Part shown: positions 13,110-41,481 of the stretch, piece after piece | Layout: each line of letters starts with the position of its first letter | How positions within the stretch are numbered: the first letter of the stretch is position 1 | Source: Rhynchonema sp. JSB1_4 | Lineage: Eukaryota > Nematoda > Chromadorea > Monhysterida > Xyalidae | Assembly (NCBI GenBank): GCA_030248065.1 | Contig: JASAMV010001370.1 | Location: 62,001-126,000, forward strand | Direction of reading: 5' to 3' | Length of the DNA: 64,000 nucleotides | Notes under the pieces: model-generated | Told to the model about the DNA's origin: nothing | Database searches by the model: none | The model's input: the letters and a program-made list of their open reading frames with translations, nothing else | Program-made: the position numbers and the translations under genes

Positions 13110-14696
13110 TCATGCGCCCGCACCCGGCTTCTTCTCCTTGCAATCGGCATCATTCTTACGACGTTCCGTTATCTCGCGACCATTACCATCATAACCGATG
13201 GTGCACAAACAGCCTGGCAGAGGAATGGAAATTTTGCGAATTATTAATGTTGATAATAATGACAAACTTTGCGGATCCGGACCGGGGAACTGGGTCAAAC
13301 GACCTTGGGATATTTCCTGATTGAGAGTGATATGTCACCTATCTGATGGGTACTGTATGTATGTACCGTACAATGTAGCAACCCCAATTGCCGTGGTTAT
13401 TAACTGCGGTTCGCTTTTCTTTGTGTGTTGAGCATCGCAATCCAAGGCGAACCAAGGTCAACATCTCCTAAGTGCGGTTTTGACTGCTGTCGACCGCGGT
13501 CGCTACGCGTGGTGAATGAGGTAATGTATATACATAGCTAATCGCGTTGATCATCAGCAAGTCCACCTCATTTGATCACAAACGTCCTGCGACTACGAAT
13601 GCTAAAGAATGTGCCATACTTTCTTGGAGAACTGCATCGACTTAAACTGGGAGTTTTTGTGCATTATATACCAGTCGGTACACAAACACACACACGAACC
13701 TCTCGGTCGTGGGAAGCAGTTCTCCAAATAGTTGGCAAAACGGTCGTTCAACTCTTCGACCACTTTGCGATAGTTGGCCTGCGCCCGCTCGCGTATGGGA
13801 TCTCTGTCTACGGTTTTGGCCTGAAATAAATTATTAAAAAAGCCCTGCCCTTCTCTAAATAGTGACCCTTGCCCTGTACCAAACTTCTTAAGGAGGGCAG
13901 CTGTCGTCTGCGAAAAAAAGCTCGAAACCGGGGAACCGAAAAGCCTGCACGGCGGTACAATTCTATTCCGCGACTTTTCAGGCCCGGAAGTTCAGTCCCG
14001 GTTTTTTCAGGCCCGGCCCGGCCGATTCAGGCCCAGCATATTTGATCCATTTATAGGCTTCTTGGGCTTAGGCTCGAGCCGGGCCTGAATGGCCGGGCCT
14101 GAACCTGTGCCACAGGACTGAACCGTCGCACAACAGTACAATTCACGTTCGAGATTAATGCGATCTTGATGATCACGTAATGATCTCGATCTTTAAATTG
14201 CACACACTGGGTGGAATTTTCGAAACGGTGTAAAGGTCAGTTGAGCGTAAAGGTCGGTGTAAAGTTCGGTCGAAAGCTCGGTCGGCGTAGCTCGGTGTAA
14301 ACGTGAAACATTGCCTGTTATTAACATGGAATGTTTCAAGTTTACACCGAGGTCCATCACAGTAAGCTGTCGACCGAGCTTTCCACCGACCTTTACACCG
14401 TTTCGAAAATATCACCCACTGTTTCGCTGTCTACCCAAAATGTGCTGCTCAGGCTTCTGCTTTCCGCTTAGATCAGTAATGAGATCCTGTGACGCATACA
14501 AAACAGGTCCACGGAGCCCACGAAGTAGAGCTGCTTTGCAGGACGGATCCAAATCGAGGTCCAGCTGCCCTGACTCTTGAAGTCATTGAGTCCATTCCTA
14601 AACTGATGCCAAGCCTAAGCGCACACTAACCGGTGCGGCAATCACCACTGCTATCAGCACTGCAGCTGCTAATGTCATGAAAAGCAGTTTGTTCAT
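13110..14696 (-). CDS. Small secreted protein of unknown family with Cys-rich, EGF-like tail
   Basis: Four exons are seen on the minus strand: 14696-14631, 14573-14435, 13820-13700 and 13213-13110 (TGA). Exon 1 encodes a clear signal peptide (MNKLLFMTLAAAVLIAVVIAAP) ending at a GTTAGT donor. Exon 2 starts in phase 0 at an AG and encodes SGQLDLDLDPSCKAALLRGL and following residues. Exon 3 encodes a helix-prone stretch (ERAQANYRKVVEELNDRFAN, then ENCFPRPR). It joins in phase 1 to exon 4, GCLCTIGYDGNGREIT, whose CxCxxGYxGNG spacing resembles the end of an EGF-like module. The exon 2 to exon 3 junction is out of phase by one base, so a small exon is missing or the donor differs. A foldback element (14209-14417) lies 17 bp past the proposed exon 2 donor. 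The protein is probably secreted. I do not recognise the family. Confidence 0.6.
13925..14140. mobile_element. FGGCC-type repeat (TTCAGGCCCGG blocks)
   Basis: TTCAGGCCCGG-type blocks are repeated and mirrored (GGGCCTGAATGGCCGGGCC). Outer copies of GGTACAATTC and ACAGTACAATTC stand near both edges. A related copy is at 62975-63118, and fragments lie near 21443-21470 and 44835-44905. It sits in an intron of the secreted-protein gene. Superfamily unassigned. Confidence 0.55.
14209..14417. mobile_element. GGGTG/TTTCGAAAC foldback element, copy 1
   Basis: Inverted ends GGGTGGAATTTTCGAAACGG and CCGTTTCGAAAATATCACCC are flanked by ACT on both sides (14206-14208, 14418-14420), a likely 3-bp target duplication. 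The arms contain repeated TCGGTGTAAA and TCGGTCGAAAGCTCGGTCG blocks. They meet at a loop between GTGAAACATTGCC and GGAATGTTTCAAG. Copies 2 and 3 are at 52642-52837 and 60176-60364. Confidence 0.8.
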
Positions 14697-14968
14697 TTTG
14701 AAGTCCGAATTGGAATTTGAATTGCCGATCTAAATTGTCTTCTGCAACAAAAAGAAATACAAGAAACGAATTTCTGGTCATATAAAGTACAAAAAAATTG
14801 CAACATTATTGTTGCCAGCGTCACGCTTCGTCATCAGCTAGGGCAATTGTGAAATTACACAAAAATCTGGTTTTCAGTTTAGCTGTACGTTTTGCACGTT
14901 GCTTTTATAGAGCTGTGCAGTCTATTGGGCTTATCATCGGAAACACAATAGCAGGAAGCAGTAACCGT

Positions 14969-14993
14969 TGTGTGTGTGTGTGTGTGTGTGTGT
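14969..14993. repeat. (TG)n microsatellite
   Basis: A run of about 12 TG units. No gene assigned here. Confidence 0.9.
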
Positions 14994-15634
14994 TTATTTA
15001 TTTTGGTGTTTATCGACTGTTTATTTACAATTACAGATCGCTTGGGGTTTGTTTCAGTTTACCGCTACATATCGCCGCCAGGAACAAGGGCAGAAAAGCA
15101 GAGGAAAATGAACCTTCCACGCCGAAGGATTAGGATGTTCAACTTAGCAATGGGTCCAGTCTTATGATTACGAGGCCTCTTGAATCGAAAAATGTTGTCA
15201 GATCCCTTACTGTCAGTTGTTATTTTGACCAGCGTAAAATTTGCAGCGCTCTCGAAGTCCCATGTGATGTTCATTCATCAGTTTATTAGCCAACGTGATG
15301 TTTCGTTGGATGGAATCTTCTTGCAAAAAAGGTCAACAACACAACAACTCGCACTGGGCCTGTTTCGCGTGTTTTTTTCAATCTTTTCAATCTTTTCCCC
15401 ATTTATTCCCGAAGCGAACTTTCACTCACCAACCTACGCTCGAGCGTTAGTTTATGCTCTGGTTCCGCGCAAATAGTTTCTTTCACATGGATGATACCGG
15501 AGAGTTCCAAATAAGCCCCCTACTGCGAAAAACCCCACTGGTGGCTAATTTGGAAGTTTTTCCGAATAGGCAGATAATGTGGAGATTTTTAGCAACGACA
15601 TTTTCATGAGCCTACACGCAGTTACGCAGCTTAC

Positions 15635-15963
15635 ACTCTTTTGGGAAATTATTTTCTTGGAAATTTCAAACTCGACACGTGAATCACATGCAGTCCCCAG
15701 AGGAGATTCTTGGCATTCTCCGGTAGTATAGGCTGCAAATTTGTGCTTTATCAAACAATAACACTGAATATATACACACCACAGGAACCCGATTACCTAC
15801 ATACTTGCACACTTTTTCAATTTCCGTGAGTCACAAAAATACACACAATACGACCAGCACAGGCTGTGGAAGCCGGTGCTGCGCGCTTGTTACCGTTTCG
15901 TTTGCTCATCGCAGACCCGTGTATCGTGGTTGGTATCGGCTCTTCGGGTTGATGATGACTCAT
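15635..15963 (-). CDS. Candidate small gene, two exons, unknown function (3' part unresolved)
   Basis: Exon 15963-15894 starts MSHHQPEEPIPTTIHG and ends in phase 1 at G|GTAACA. Exon 15732-15635 follows TTTGCAG. It encodes AYTTGECQESPLGTACDSR followed by VEFEISKKIISQKS, and ends at AGT|GTAAGC, a strong donor in phase 0. The phases agree. A possible terminal exon lies near 15340-15230, where two frames are open for short distances. No family is recognised. The evidence is only splice signals and a protein-like composition. Confidence 0.3.
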
Positions 15964-17790
15964 TTTCTCACAATCACTCATTCTCACTCAAGCGTGCGAA
16001 TTTTCGGTGACGCAGCTTTACGCATCTTGCAGGATTGAAAAATGCTGATTGCATGCTTATACATTAATGCCAGTGGGCTCCTATTGTCAATGTTCGTCCA
16101 AAATTAAAATTGGGTCAAACTTGAAAAAAAAACTCAAAATATGTTCCCCCTGGGGGTAAATGATGGCGCTGAATTTGAAGTGGCGGAAACGATGAAACCA
16201 AACTTGAAAAGTGATGCACTGGACCAAGTTTTCTATCCCAAAAATGGCTCATCGAATGAGCCCAAGTTTGTTTCAGCATGTCTACGCTATCTCTCAAAAC
16301 GCAACCCGGTCGAGACGTCGGACTGTCCGTTTCTACATATTGAGCGACGCCCCCACCACCCCCTCCTGAATGCTATGCGCTCGTTCAGAAGTACTCGTGT
16401 TGATCACCAAAGGTTGACGATTGGGGTTGACGACTGAATACATTAGCTTAATTGCAATCACATGTAAAAGATTACGTGGCCTGAGCAATGCCCGACTTGC
16501 ATACCGCTTCAGGCTCTTTTCCCTTCGTTTGCGGACGGCCTCAGACGGTCGAAATTGATTGAAACTTTTGATAGGCCTAGTACCTACCACCCGCATAGGG
16601 TAGAGATTTCACACTTTTTGTGCTTAGCCTTGACTTTGGCTTATCCGGACATTATCTGTGCATCAGTCTAATCAAAACTCAATAGAGAGTCAAAATCAAA
16701 CGTGACCAACGTTGCAATGAGTAACGCGTCCATTGCTCTCGGCAATGAGCGAAGCATTTCCTAAATCAAGCACAACCACTTTGCCAAGAATCACCAGAGA
16801 GCGCGTCCCCTGCATAAGTTGGAAAGCGGAACTTTTCTGCTCACATGCTCAGTGGGGGCAAACGAGAACGCACAAAAAGTGTGACGCTTGGTTGAGCTCG
16901 ACATAAACAAACAAAAAACAATAATTAATGACTGCGACTAAACTGATCGTTACAATATATTGTCAACTGCAGTGCGTAAGTGTCAGCACTATAACCATAC
17001 GCTGGTGTTGCGCGCTGGGAACTTCCCCGGCACAAGGAAGGGGCCCCATCCAGTCCAAAAGCAACGTCCTAATATGTGGGCCAACCGCTGACGTCATCCC
17101 CCACGGTGCTAATGCCTCCGGAGGCCCAAAAACGCACGTAGCCCACCCGGGTTTGAGTGAAGTTCACAAATAACTTGCAAACCGTGAGCATGTTGCAACA
17201 GTGTCAAATCGAGACACCACAGTTGGAGAAATACCAACGCGAAAATTCCCTACAGTCAGGCGGTGCTTTGAGTTCAACGTGAAGTTTAATTGTGCTACTG
17301 TACATTATCGTGGTGAGCCACGCAATAAAATAGAGCCAAAAACGGGAATGGAACTAACCGTCTTGTTTCAAGTATCCACATTCTTCCTTTTTCAGGAGCG
17401 ATCCAAAATTTCCTACCAAAACAAATTAAAAAGTTTGTCCATGAAACGAGTAAGAACCTAAAAACAACAACCTAGGTGACCTGGTTCTCGATTTGCGTTT
17501 TTGTGAATTGCACGAGCAAAACTTGTTTGGTTGTTTTTTTAAAAGCCCTGAGCGTTCTAAAGTAACGTGCGTTAAGGTGTTTGTGCGCCCCCGGTTCCAG
17601 GATGACATGGCGTGCCCCCTTCTGTACTGCACTGCGCCTCATAAAGTAGGCCACTTTGCTTTTTACTAGGTTTTGTTTACTTGCGTGTGGGTGTGCCCTT
17701 CCGCTCATATTTTTTTTCATTTTGTTGGCACTTTACTTCAAACAAGTTTTTTGTGTAATTCTTTATAAATTACATATCAACAGCGCTGAA
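15964..17790. other. Intergenic stretch with nothing recognised
   Basis: Scattered open frames of 60-100 codons on both strands have no splice support or family resemblance. No transposon ends were identified. This separates the small minus-strand genes from the 3' end of the kinase gene. Confidence 0.4.
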
Positions 17791-17799
17791 CCGCGTAAT

Positions 17800-20435
17800 T
17801 TGTTGTAATTGTTTTTATTCTTTTCCCGAACTGGCTAATATATCATAATAATAATATATGTAAAGATGAACCAATCATGTGATGATGCTGCACGTATATA
17901 ATAATGTGTAAAAAATAGTATAGAATATACAATAATAGAGGTGGGTGAATAATGCAAAAGAAACAGAAACGCACAAACATGTTTTAACGCATAAAGCAGC
18001 CATTCAAAAATGACCATTACAAAATAATCAGGATCAGTGTGCGTGTATGTGTGAAACATTTGCGAATTTTTGCAAATTCAAGTCAGCGTTACAAATAATG
18101 GGTGCATGGGAATTTGAGACTATTGGAACTATAATACAGGTACAGAAATGCTGTTGCGGATGGTAATCATGTGTAACACACGTCCGTTTATATGAGCAAC
18201 AATGTACTCGGTTAAATTTGATGCGACAGTAAAAAATAATAATAAATAATATTCACGAACAGGCTTTCGGGGTTACGGTGATACAGTAAAACAGGTGTGA
18301 TGACAAAAAAAAGAGAAAAATGGTTACACGAAGTCTGGAGCATGTTTATGGTACAGGTTGTGTGTCGAATCATAGAAAGAGAATTGTCGGGGGGACACTG
18401 CGTGGAGCATAATTAAGATTATGTACAAAAAAAACTCGTGAGAAATATTTGCGCGCGTGTCAAAAAACAACGATCAAGTACAGAAAATGATGTGAACATA
18501 CATCACATATATGCATATCATTGATAAGCATGGGGTGTTTCATTCATTAATTACATATTATATGACAACGGCAAAATACAGAAAGAACATAACATATATG
18601 TAATATAATGTCAAAACACGCGCACATACCAAAAATCAATACACACAGGGGTGACAAAAAAGGCGCACACTTATTATGTATCGTCGAGAAAAAACGGGAC
18701 ATACAAGTGGGTGTACGGAGTTTGTGGCAGACAGAAAATACCGATTTGGGGAGAGTTCACAAAAACGTAACAATAATATTGTAATAATAAATAATGCCCG
18801 AACTTGAGAGTTACAATATTGTGATTATATAATTTGGTGTGGTGAACAGTTAAGTTAAGATACTTGAACACGCACGCAACACAGAACTCGCAGAGATGCA
18901 CACTGTTAGTAATTTGAAACAGTAGTGTTGAAACATCAGGTTTGGTTGTGGGTCGAATCAAACAAATCATAACAAACATCACCACATTATAAGTAACGTA
19001 CAATCAATGATGGGAATTAGACAACTGCATTTTCAACTTTTCAAGTAAGGGCAGTTGTTTTATGTAGGTGTTTCCACACTGGATCTTTTAGGTTCATACT
19101 TGAAACATCAGCCAGCTGTCCGGCACTGAGGAGCGTGGTCACACCGTGTATGCAAGCATCATTACCATAATAGGAGAGAACTTCGTACAGCACAACAGAA
19201 TTGCGTGTTTTTTGTTGCAAAGTCATACGATGGATGAAATAACATTGGGTGGTTTTGATAGCGAGATATAGGTAGGGAGGGACAAATACAAGTTATGAAA
19301 ATACATAATTGTATATGTGCGAACATATAGTTGTGCGTGTGATAATGTATACTGAATCAGTGAATGAGCAAAAATGACTGCAGATAACACAGATATATAG
19401 CACAATGCGCATGTATAGTAATGGGGGTTAGGGTATCAGAAAAAGAAATACTGTGAACTGTGTTGTGATGAAATTCATGTGGAAAATTAATAGAAATGGT
19501 TAACTACAAAGGAAAGTTTAATTGTTGTTTGTTACCATATATAATGAACAGGTCTTGGGATCACAAATTCAGCACATACGCTGCTTTTAGGTGCACATGT
19601 GAAACATCAGATACATGAAAATCGTTCGAAAGCACTGGCTGACTCACAAGGTTCGTAAACAAAATGGTGTAATGTAGAAGTTTGAGTGAGTTACTGGTTA
19701 ACATTTGGTTCATCATTCCATCCATAATCAGCTATATTAACACATGTTCTGCAATTTTCAACGCTAATGAAAGTACAGCATTTACACGTATTAAATATGT
19801 TTAAACTGTGTTCCTACGAAATCAACGCCCGCCTATCAGCTGCGTCGTACGCAAATTATTCTGAAGTCAAAGAAAAGGTATATAACACGAGACAGGATGC
19901 GGAGAAAAGATAGAGGGAGGGGAAATTCACAAAAAGATCGTCAGTATAACATGTAATTGCCAGATAAGCTCAACTTGTAGGTAACACACAATTGCGGTGT
20001 TTCACACCAAAACTATTCAACAAATATCGCAATAAACGCAAGTTGAAGAAATAAAATCAGTGAGTTTCACAAACAGGTCGGAATTCGTAGCCCCAGATCT
20101 CTTCAATTGTTCTTATGGATATAATATAATTCCGACCATGCGTGAAACATCGTCACAAAATACGTATACATATAGAGCAATGGTCAAACACACGTATTCG
20201 GTGGTCTTAAAAATTACATACATTAGGTACATAGAAAAGCACAAGAATTCCACACACACACGAGAGTAATTTATACAAAAAATAATAATGATAATGTGAA
20301 CGGTCGGTGTATGAATGTACAAACAAGTATATACGTATGTTGAACAAATGGTATGTACAAGACGCATTAATGCACGCGCACGGATGAAACATCAGCCCAG
20401 TTTTACCAAGATACCGCCGGCACAAGTCAATGACG
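17800..20435 (-). other. Probable long 3' UTR of the PIM-type kinase gene
   Basis: This is 2.6 kb of AT-rich sequence without coding exons, between the kinase stop codon and an AATAAA. In the kinase's sense it contains TGATGTTTCA at 18929, 19101, 19600 and 20385, and CGATGTTTCA at 20143. Two of the sites share a longer block, with GYACCTAAAAG-like sequence just downstream in mRNA sense. The assignment to the mature mRNA is inferred. Confidence 0.45.
17814..17819 (-). terminator. Candidate polyadenylation signal of the PIM-type kinase gene
   Basis: AATAAA on the minus strand, about 2.6 kb after the kinase stop codon. The base composition changes near here, from AT-rich upstream (in gene sense) to more mixed sequence. 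Confidence 0.4.
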
Positions 20436-36737
<16,302 letters not shown>

Positions 36738-36943
36738 GACGTTGATGCGTGGAGCATATAGATGAAATTCGTCCACAACCAGCAACGCGTGTATAATCAA
36801 GATGATTGTTAAACGATGTAATGTCTCCGCCGATGGTATTATTTAAAAGACGATGTTGCTTTTTATTATTTAAGAAGAACAATCACTGTCCACAGTGATG
36901 ACGTCTTGATATTGATTAGACGTAATGAATTGTACACTTTGTT
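36738..36943 (-). other. Possible 5' UTR part of the first coding exon of the kinase gene
   Basis: An acceptor-like TTTATCGATTGCAG ends at 36944, and the interval to the ATG at 36737 could be a 5' UTR. A strong donor (CATGCAG|GTGAGTGG) exists on the same strand at 39787/39786, and another (GTTTAC|GTGAGTGC) at 38112/38111. These could be upstream non-coding exons. Confidence 0.25.
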
Positions 36944-38339
36944 CTGCAATCGATAAAGTTAATGATTTAAAAGTGTTTCAACGCTCACACGCACAAACAA
37001 TATTTCTTTTCTGCGCGCGCGCGGCCAAAAATGTTGCACATGCCAAAACCGATGGTGTACGCCCTAAATTCTGCCACTAACCCATTTTGAAAACTAAACA
37101 CAATATTGAAAAAAAATGTACAGTTTATGTGTATGTGCACGCAAAAAAATAAGAGAGCGCGCCCAGCCAGTGATGAATGATAACAGTTCCTTATTTATTG
37201 CAAACGCAAAAGTTTTCAAACATGCACTACCACATCTACGTACAGTACACGTGGCAGAAGAGTGCCCACGCCCAAAGCAGGTTGCCTTGCTTAGGAATGC
37301 ATGTTTAAATGTGTTTCTGGCCCAGTGATTGAGCCCAGGTACGGGGTATGGCATGCGTATCATACATCAAAGTATACAAAACTTGTATAAAGCAAGTGTG
37401 GCTGCTGTTCAACTAACAAAAGTGGGGGAACAATGGCAAGAAGCTGTATTGCTAACGCCACACACATCATCTAGTGGTTATGCTTTGCTATTATTATGTT
37501 TTGATACATTGCCGAAACGCTCATAGGTACTCACAAAATACACGTTTACCAGAATCAAGTTGGTAGACACGGACAACTGATCGAAGAACGCGGATAGTGC
37601 GATGCGGGATATCTAAGGGAACTGGCAAAATGGGATTTAAAAATGTCATATCAATGAAACTGAGCGAAGATTGAAGATACCCACAACAACAACAACAATC
37701 GCTTGGACATGAAAATGGCATTCTGGCGCCGAGTTACGCGAACGCGCGGTATTTAAATCTACACGCTCATGTCATGCAGTGTGGTAGAATCGTTCAAATG
37801 AACAGCTTAAGCGAAAAACAGCCAGCAACAATAATGAAGTGTTAAGGTAAGAGGGCGGCAAGCACATTAACACCAAAACAAGTCTGGCCGGCGACGCGAG
37901 CGCGCGAATGGCGGATGGAACGGCAAAATATAATCATGTGCGCGCGTGGCACGCGGGCAAAGGGAGGAGTGAGTGAGTGACCATACCAAAAACGAACAAC
38001 ACGCGGCGCAAACCGCGGGAGCAGTACATGGAATAAAAAAATTGCGCAACTCTACATTGAGCGTTTTAGTTTAGTTAGTGAGAAGAGAGAGAGCAAAACA
38101 CACGCACTCACGTAAACGTGGTGGTGTACGTCAGTCAGTACGTTGGTGACGAATAGATACGAATAATACTGCGGCGCACATACTGCACTCTGACAAACAT
38201 ACATACGTGATTACTACGCGTCGCCGCTGGACGCGTGCCAGGCAAACCGCCAGAAACTTTCGTCCACGACTGTATACGGCCGATCGGCCATCAGGGGTCG
38301 TAGGGGGTCCCGCTGGATGGAATATGCAAGAATCAGGCA

Positions 38340-38490
38340 AATTGCAAACGGAGATCTTAGTCGGTGACCAATGTTAGCGCGCGTTATTTCGCGCGCGCGC
38401 ACCGCCCACATTCCAGCGATCGATTGATTTGGCGGCCGGCCAGCCAATCAGCGACGAGTATTCACGTGCCACATGAGGTCAGTGTTCGAT
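38340..38490. promoter_or_regulatory. GC-rich, CCAAT-containing promoter candidate
   Basis: The stretch holds repeated CGCGCGCG, a GGCCGGCC block and GCCAATCA (an inverted CCAAT box relative to the kinase) in otherwise less CG-rich sequence. It lies about 1.7 kb upstream of the kinase start codon. No initiator was identified. Confidence 0.25.
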
Positions 38491-39634
38491 ATATGTTAAC
38501 ACACATGGCAATCTACATATGCGTATATGTGCGTATGTAGGTGTATGTACACATAGGCAGATGATATAAGCGGCCGCAGCAGTTCAGTTCAATTGAGAGA
38601 ATGTGTGGTGGTGTGCCGCGCGCGCTAAAAACAACCCGCGTGTGTGTGTGTATGCGCGCGTATACCACGTGCGTGTGTGTGTGTGTGGACAGTTGTTGGC
38701 GGACTTGAGTTGGACTGAGTTGGCCTTTGCCTGCCTGCCCACGCATGTTGGGGCACGTTGGGTTTGGGGTTATGGAAGTTGGCTGGCTGTTGTTGTTGTT
38801 GTTAGTGGTTGGCTGTCTCTCTCCTCTCTCGCTATACGGTCTGGCCGGCTGGTAATATATGTACACACGTACATATTGTCGCTGTCTGCTGGAGTTTCAT
38901 ACCAAAATGCTGACTCAGCATATATCGTATACGAGGCGCGATATTTCACATTCACACGGACACGCATAGGGAGACATTGTAATCATGATAATATTGTGAT
39001 GACACAACAAACAAATGTGCAGTCACAGTCACACACACGCACGCGCGCGCGAGCGCAGACAATGCAGTTTGGAATGTTCATTATTGTACAACACATACAT
39101 ACTTGTACACGTGTACAACTTTGGCTGACGCAATACGTGAGCAATTGCAACACAGCACAATACACGACAATGGATGGGCATGCGCGCTTGCTGACGTCAT
39201 AAGAAAAAACACGACATTAAAAGAATAATTGACAAAAAAGGCACTTCCAAAAACCTTCAGGATATTGCCGACCTGTACAGTATGTACGTCTTCTAAGTCC
39301 TGATCCACCAATCTAATTGATTGAACCGCGGATATTGCGTAAGTAAATGCGTCTGCGCATCGAAGTGGGTGTATTGTACGTTGTTTATGGTGCGCCTTTA
39401 ACATCGTGTAAATCGTCAATAGCATAGTCACACGTAAGCTGCAGTTAAACCATCAGGACAAAAACAGGAGCTTATGTGCAACTTGTACACAGGATCAGCA
39501 TCCGGGAGTTACAATCTCAGAATCGAGGAGCACTTTCAATTCCGCACAGTTTTAAAAACCTATACAATTTCGGTTGTTATAAAATCTTTCGAATTCGTTG
39601 TTTCCCTTTGTTCAATCAGCGTTAACAAAGTTGG

Positions 39635-39710
39635 TCACGTGTGCTGTGTGAACAACTTTTACGCTGGTCAAAACCACAGAAACAACGGCATCGCAGAGAA
39701 TACCTGATAC
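39635..39710. mobile_element. Fragment of the GATATCAAAC foldback family
   Basis: TTGGTCACGTG, CAACTTTTACGCTGGTCAAA and a degenerate GGCATCGCAGAGAATA recall the right half of the family consensus. The ends are not preserved. Confidence 0.3.
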
Positions 39711-39779
39711 AAACATCGACCATACTGGTACAATTGAAAATTGGAAACTGCAGCATGGCCGTCTTAATTGATGATTTCC

Positions 39780-41071
39780 ACTCACCTGCATGACGAAACT
39801 CTTATGCGAGCTTGCACGCAGTGACGTTACAGCCTAGCAATAAGATTTGTTGGTGGGGCTTTTTGGAGGCAAATTTGGCAGAGGCGTTCGCACTGACGAG
39901 CCCTGGCGCCTCGGTCTATCTGTCTGCGAATGCAGGGCGAAACAGACCAACATTACTGCACTCAGTATACAGGGCTTGTTGGCAGGCGCTACGTAATACT
40001 AGGCGTGCGCATGCCAACTTGGCACTATTTGCACGATTATCCCGTGACTGCGCAGCGATTTCTTTGGCGTAAACAAGTGTGACAAAGGCAGTTTGCCCGG
40101 TGAGCGTTAATGAGCCAAGCCAATGTACTGCTGTTCCCCACCTGGTACATACCTGCCTATTGCCTAATCACCTCCCAGTGCGCGATAGTTTGCTCTCTGA
40201 GAGGTGATGCACCCAGGAGTGTCACGTAAACTTGGCCTGCTGGCTGTCGCTAATGAGCTTTGAAGAAATTTCGAAATTTGCGTGTTTTTTATGCTTGAAT
40301 CAGTCATGCGCAGTCATAATACGGTAATTGAGACCTTCCTGAGTTGCTTATCCGCCAGAGATAATCTGACTTTTATGCCAATTAGAGTGGCCTGAGAAGC
40401 GCGCACAAGCGCAAGCAGCGAGCAGCACAACAGAGAAAGCCAACAAGCAACAATTGCGCAGCTTGCGCGTCAGCTCAGTTAATGATGGTGACGGGAGATT
40501 TTACTTGATGCACATCCGCCCGACCGAACATGATAAAAACATAAACAAGAGTGAACAAGGAAGTTGGCTCGATGCCGCCACGCGAGAGCCAAGTAGCAGC
40601 TGCATGGCTTACAATGCCAGAAACCTGACCAACAACATGTGAGTCCTGGGGATAAATACCTATACCACATGACATGTACTGTATGTAGGCGCACACACAC
40701 CGTAACTGTGTCCAGAGAGCACGAAGGATCATGTCAAAATGGCTGTGCGACACGCAAAAGTCTGAACACACATTATGGTTATTACGCGTATGTACATACT
40801 GTATGTACACATCCACAACTTGCCAAAAAGGGACACGAGGCTTGCGTGCCAAGGTGGTTAGCCAAAACACGATAGACAGTGCATACATATTGGCTGAAAA
40901 TAACGGCGATAACACACAACAGAAAATTCGCAGACGAAACAAACGCAACCGACGCATTCAGGCGTGCAAATGGCTTCGACGTCCGGGCTTTCGGGGCAGA
41001 ACCCACGGGGGAGGAACCAACCAGTAGCTAGACTATTGGGTTTTTCGCACCCTGTCTAGTCTCGTATACCG
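39780..41071. other. Intergenic, mostly unassigned
   Basis: Open frames of 60-160 codons on both strands lack splice or family support. A strong minus-strand donor at 39786 may belong to a non-coding exon of the kinase gene. Confidence 0.3.
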
Positions 41072-41073
41072 TA

Positions 41074-41479
41074 CAGTCAAACCTGCATATAGTGAACATA
41101 GTAAGTCCCTCTATGGCGAACGAATCATCAGCCTTGAATTTCCACGTGTTATAAAACGCTCCACATAGTGAATAATTCTACATAGCCTACAGTACATATG
41201 TATAGTGAATACTTCTTCGTTCTGAACGCGTCTAACTACAGAATGCATAGTGAACGAATTCTGCCAGATGGACAAAATTGGCCAAATGTCAACCGAAAAC
41301 TTATACTGCACTAAACCGGGTTTCGGACTCAAAATGACGCTAAACAAGCCGTAAACCAGTGTGAAATCATCATTACAGCCAATTTTGTTCACGGGTGCAC
41401 TGCACCGATACTGCTGAATATTCTACATAGTGAACAAATGGCCAGCTCCCGTTCCGTTCACTATGTGGAAGTTTGACTG
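41074..41479. mobile_element. pogo/Tigger-like non-autonomous element
   Basis: The termini are CAGTCAAACCTGCATATAGTGAAC on the left and its mirror GTTCACTATGTGGAAGTTTGACTG on the right, flanked by TA on both sides (41072-41073, 41480-41481). CAGTCAAACC-type ends and a TA target duplication are typical of the pogo/Tigger branch of Tc1-mariner. Internal repeats of (C/A)TAGTGAA(C/T) occur. About 406 bp, no transposase. Confidence 0.8.
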
Positions 41480-41481
41480 TA

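Noticed and set aside
16141..16596. Open frames of 60-98 codons on both strands
   Set aside because: No splice signals or domain resemblance, and composition does not differ from nearby non-coding DNA.
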